Source: DSAR01 sp034437315 (GTDB lineage Bacteria; Chloroflexota; Anaerolineae; B4-G1). Taken from it: 5,990 nt of DNA. The DNA is taken from NCBI GenBank assembly GCA_034437315.1, contig DAOTUC010000129.1:1-5990 (forward strand). Direction: 5' to 3'. Positions 3,862-5,990 of the stretch are shown piece by piece (positions within the stretch are counted from its first letter, which is position 1; each line of letters begins with the position of its first letter). A program made the position numbers and the translations under genes. The notes below the pieces were generated by a model. That model was not told the origin of the DNA. It searched no databases and saw nothing but the letters and a program-made list of their open reading frames with translations.

Positions 3862-5990
3862 TTACCGGCCCATCAATATACCGGCCTGGACGGCCTGGAG
3901 CAGGGGCCCTTTTTGCTCGTAGCCCTGCTCGCCTAGTTCGCTCAGACCCAGGTAGACGCGGCGGCCGCAGCGGCGGATCAGGCCCAGGACGAGGTTGGAA
4001 AGGGCCTCGCGCCGGGCGGCGACCTCGTCGGTGTCGGTCCACACCGCGTCGCGGGGCCAATGCCGGTTGAGGACGTAGGGTTGGGTGAGCGGCTGGTAGA
4101 GGCGCTCCCACCACCCCCGCCCGCCGACGTTGAGCCAGAACTGATAATCGACCGGCCGGTTGCGCATCAAGAAGGTGTAGGCCGGGGCCAACAGGACCGC
4201 GTCCTCCGGCCGGAGCCGCCATCCGAAGGTGTACTGGGCGGCGATGACGCCGTCCTGCACCATCTCCAGGTATTCCTGGCCCAACGGTTTGCTCCCGTTT
4301 CCCTCTCGCGCCAATGGCTCGACCGCCGCCCAGCGGAATTTGCGCACCGATTCGATCAGGTCGTGGGCCATTCGCGCGGCGTCATACGGATGTTTGTGAT
4401 CCGCGCCGTGGTGAAAACCGAAACCCTCCTGGGAAAGCGTCTCGCCGAACAGGCGGCTGAGGAAATAATCCAACGGCGCCGCCTCTCCGTTGCCCCCGGC
4501 GCTGTTTTGCTCGTCTTGCTCGTCGACGTAGCGCGCGATCCATTGGCGCAACTGCTCGTAACGCCCGCCCAGCACGAAAGTCAACCGTTCTTGCATCTCC
4601 GGTTTGATCTGCTCGAATGAGCCGAGCGCTGGCATCCCCTCCCGCTGCCGGTAGACGATCTTGGACAGGAGTTGCGCCCGCACCAGATCCAGCCCGTCGA
4701 TGGCCTGCATCAGGGCGTAGGCCACGTCGTAGCGCGGCGGGTTGATCCCCCAGGCCGGATGAGCCAGGGCGGCCAAAGTGAGCAAGCAGCGGGTCGCCGG
4801 TTCCTCGCGCAACGCCCGCGAGGGCCGGTGGGAGCGGGACGGCACGTCGAGCCGGGCCAGCCGGTTCATCAGCGAAAAGCGCAGGGCGTCGGTCAGGAAC
4901 GGCGCCAGGACGACGATCTCGCTGGGCGGTGTATGTTCATCGTGCACTAAGTGCGCGATCTGCCCGGCGACCCAATCGAGCATCTCCGGATAATAGCGAT
5001 GGGCTTCGTAGACCAGCGCCTCACGGGCGTCGGACTTTGTGTCGGGCTGAACACGCTTTGCAGTGTGGCCCAGCGCCCGCGCCAACCCGCGTTCCAACGC
5101 CAGCATAGCGGACGGCGCGCGTCCGACCGGGTCGACGAATTCGATCCGCTCGTCGCACAGGTCGCTCAATCGACGGGCGCTCTCCGGGTTGGCACCCAGG
5201 AAACGCCGGTAACCCGCGTCTTGATCGAAGATGACGAAAGCGGATTGGCAATGGGGCAGCCATTGGATCAACAGATCGTGGGCCGCCGGGGTGTCCTCCT
5301 CGGCGTTCTCCACGATCAGGTGTTGGTAGGTCTCCAGGAGATAGCGTTGGCACATCGGCATCGGCCATAGATGCTGGCGGAACACCTCAATCTGGAGCGA
5401 GAAATCGAGCAGGTTGTAGGCCAGGCAATAGCGGCGGAAGCGGATGGCGCAATCCTGGGCCTCGTCGTAGATGCGGCGTTGGGCTTGCTCGCCGCCCCAG
5501 GCCGCTTTCAGGCGCTCGCCGATCTCGGTGTGGGGGAAGCCCACCACAGCCGCCTTGTTGAGATTGTCGACGATCTGGCTGTAGAGCCGGTTGCGGTCGA
5601 TGACGATGCTCTCGAAATAGCCATCTTCCAGCAGCGGGCGCGCCAGGCGAGCCATGTAGTATTGGGCCGTCTCCAGTGTGAGGAAAATGGGCGGCTGGTC
5701 GGGATGGGCGAAACCGGCCTCCTCGGCGACCAACGGCCAGAAGAGATCGACCATCCGCTGGGCCAGGCCGCCCACGGTGGAGATGGATACCTGCCCGCCA
5801 GCGCCAGCCTGGCCGGTCGAGCGGCGCAGGGCGTCGTAATAGGGATCGGCCAGCGTGCGCTGCGGGGCGACGATCAGGATCGAATGGGCCGGGACGCCGG
5901 CCTCCAACAGATGGAGCAGCCGGGCCACGCCGGTCGTCGTTTTACCGGCGCCGGCCGGTCCTTCCAGGAATATTTTGGATTCAACAGGTC
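3862..5990 (-). CDS. AddB-like motor-related subunit with intact Walker A, degenerate other motifs and no nuclease domain; 5' end cut by window edge
   Basis: The frame is open to the window edge, giving 708 residues before TAA at 3864-3862; the true start lies to the right. Numbering from the first complete codon (5988), residues 6-20 read IFLEGPAGAGKTTTG, a good Walker A. Next comes an Ia-like strand (SILIVAPQRTLADPYYDAL, 37-55). A UvrD-like layout follows, with LLDFSLQIEVF (193-203) before a Walker B equivalent reading HLIVENAEED (223-232), where Glu-Asn replaces Asp-Glu. The motif III equivalent is FVIFDQDAGYRRF (251-263). The motif V and VI regions (about 596-690) have lost the THxxKGLE and TRAR residues. 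ATP binding is plausible, normal ATP hydrolysis and translocation doubtful. This is the pattern of AddB/RecC-type partner subunits. It ends soon after the motif VI region, without the PD-(D/E)XK domain and cysteines of AddB; these occur in the separate nuclease gene. It is the first visible gene of the unit, eight bases before the helicase. Similarity to AddB is judged by layout, not by alignment. Confidence 0.85.
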   Translation of the reverse strand, partial: PVESKIFLEGPAGAGKTTTGVARLLHLLEAGVPAHSILIVAPQRTLADPYYDALRRSTGQAGAGGQVSISTVGGLAQRMVDLFWPLVAEEAGFAHPDQPPIFLTLETAQYYMARLARPLLEDGYFESIVIDRNRLYSQIVDNLNKAAVVGFPHTEIGERLKAAWGGEQAQRRIYDEAQDCAIRFRRYCLAYNLLDFSLQIEVFRQHLWPMPMCQRYLLETYQHLIVENAEEDTPAAHDLLIQWLPHCQSAFVIFDQDAGYRRFLGANPESARRLSDLCDERIEFVDPVGRAPSAMLALERGLARALGHTAKRVQPDTKSDAREALVYEAHRYYPEMLDWVAGQIAHLVHDEHTPPSEIVVLAPFLTDALRFSLMNRLARLDVPSRSHRPSRALREEPATRCLLTLAALAHPAWGINPPRYDVAYALMQAIDGLDLVRAQLLSKIVYRQREGMPALGSFEQIKPEMQERLTFVLGGRYEQLRQWIARYVDEQDEQNSAGGNGEAAPLDYFLSRLFGETLSQEGFGFHHGADHKHPYDAARMAHDLIESVRKFRWAAVEPLAREGNGSKPLGQEYLEMVQDGVIAAQYTFGWRLRPEDAVLLAPAYTFLMRNRPVDYQFWLNVGGRGWWERLYQPLTQPYVLNRHWPRDAVWTDTDEVAARREALSNLVLGLIRRCGRRVYLGLSELGEQGYEQKGPLLQAVQAGILMGR

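Noticed and set aside
1613..4222. Longer 869-residue version of the helicase starting at 4222
   Set aside because: The extra 123 residues are Pro/Arg/Gly-rich out-of-frame reading of the AddB-like gene. The Q motif and Walker A sit properly at residues 7-30 from the ATG at 3853.
5452..5466. DEAQD sequence in the AddB-like protein, taken at first for an intact Walker B motif
   Set aside because: It precedes the LLDFSL segment that normally comes before Walker B, and it has no hydrophobic strand in front (RRIYDEAQD). The positional equivalent is IVENAEED at 5287-5322. The resemblance is coincidental.
3862..5928. AddB-like protein starting at the GTG at 5928
   Set aside because: The frame stays open to the window edge and the upstream codons encode IFLEGPAGAGKTTTG, a Walker A motif that must belong to the protein. 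The true start is outside the window.

Overview
The window is GC-rich DNA of bacterial type. All four genes it supports lie on the minus strand, so the window reads right to left. The secreted protein at the left end has a tripartite N-terminus: a signal peptide, a YVxxxGxDxxxC...PCxTIQxAVD block, then a beta-helix-like region. Together with the gene content and base composition, this suggests a Chloroflexota bacterium (Anaerolineae or Caldilineae type). That assignment is an inference from protein style; no rRNA or marker gene is present.

Region 1613-5990, continuing to 757, is a compact three-gene unit for DNA end processing. First comes an AddB-like protein (3862-5990, its start cut off by the window edge). 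It keeps a clean Walker A motif, but its other helicase motifs are eroded and it has no nuclease domain. Eight bases later starts a complete UvrD/AddA-type superfamily 1 helicase of 746 residues (1613-3853) with all core motifs, also without a nuclease domain. One base after its stop starts a stand-alone 284-residue RecB/AddB-type PD-(D/E)XK nuclease (757-1611), with four cysteines placed as in the iron-sulfur nuclease domain of AddB. The very tight spacing implies one mRNA and translational coupling. The natural reading is a three-polypeptide equivalent of AddAB/RecBCD: active motor, inactive or structural motor-like subunit, and nuclease in trans. Its likely job is resection of double-strand breaks for recombination, possibly with degradation of foreign linear DNA.

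Region 653-756 is the only intergenic space. Apart from the ribosome binding site of the next gene and a few flanking bases, it consists of thirteen in-phase 7-bp repeats (665-755, consensus ATTCTCA on the plus strand, TGAGAAT in the transcript direction). The array begins one base after the nuclease stop codon and ends directly at the Shine-Dalgarno sequence of the next gene. I see no hairpin terminator in it.

Region 1-652 is the 5' part of a gene for an exported protein that probably folds as a parallel beta-helix; its 3' end is outside the window. It has no obvious functional link to the DNA repair genes. No RNA gene, CRISPR array, insertion sequence or attachment site was found.
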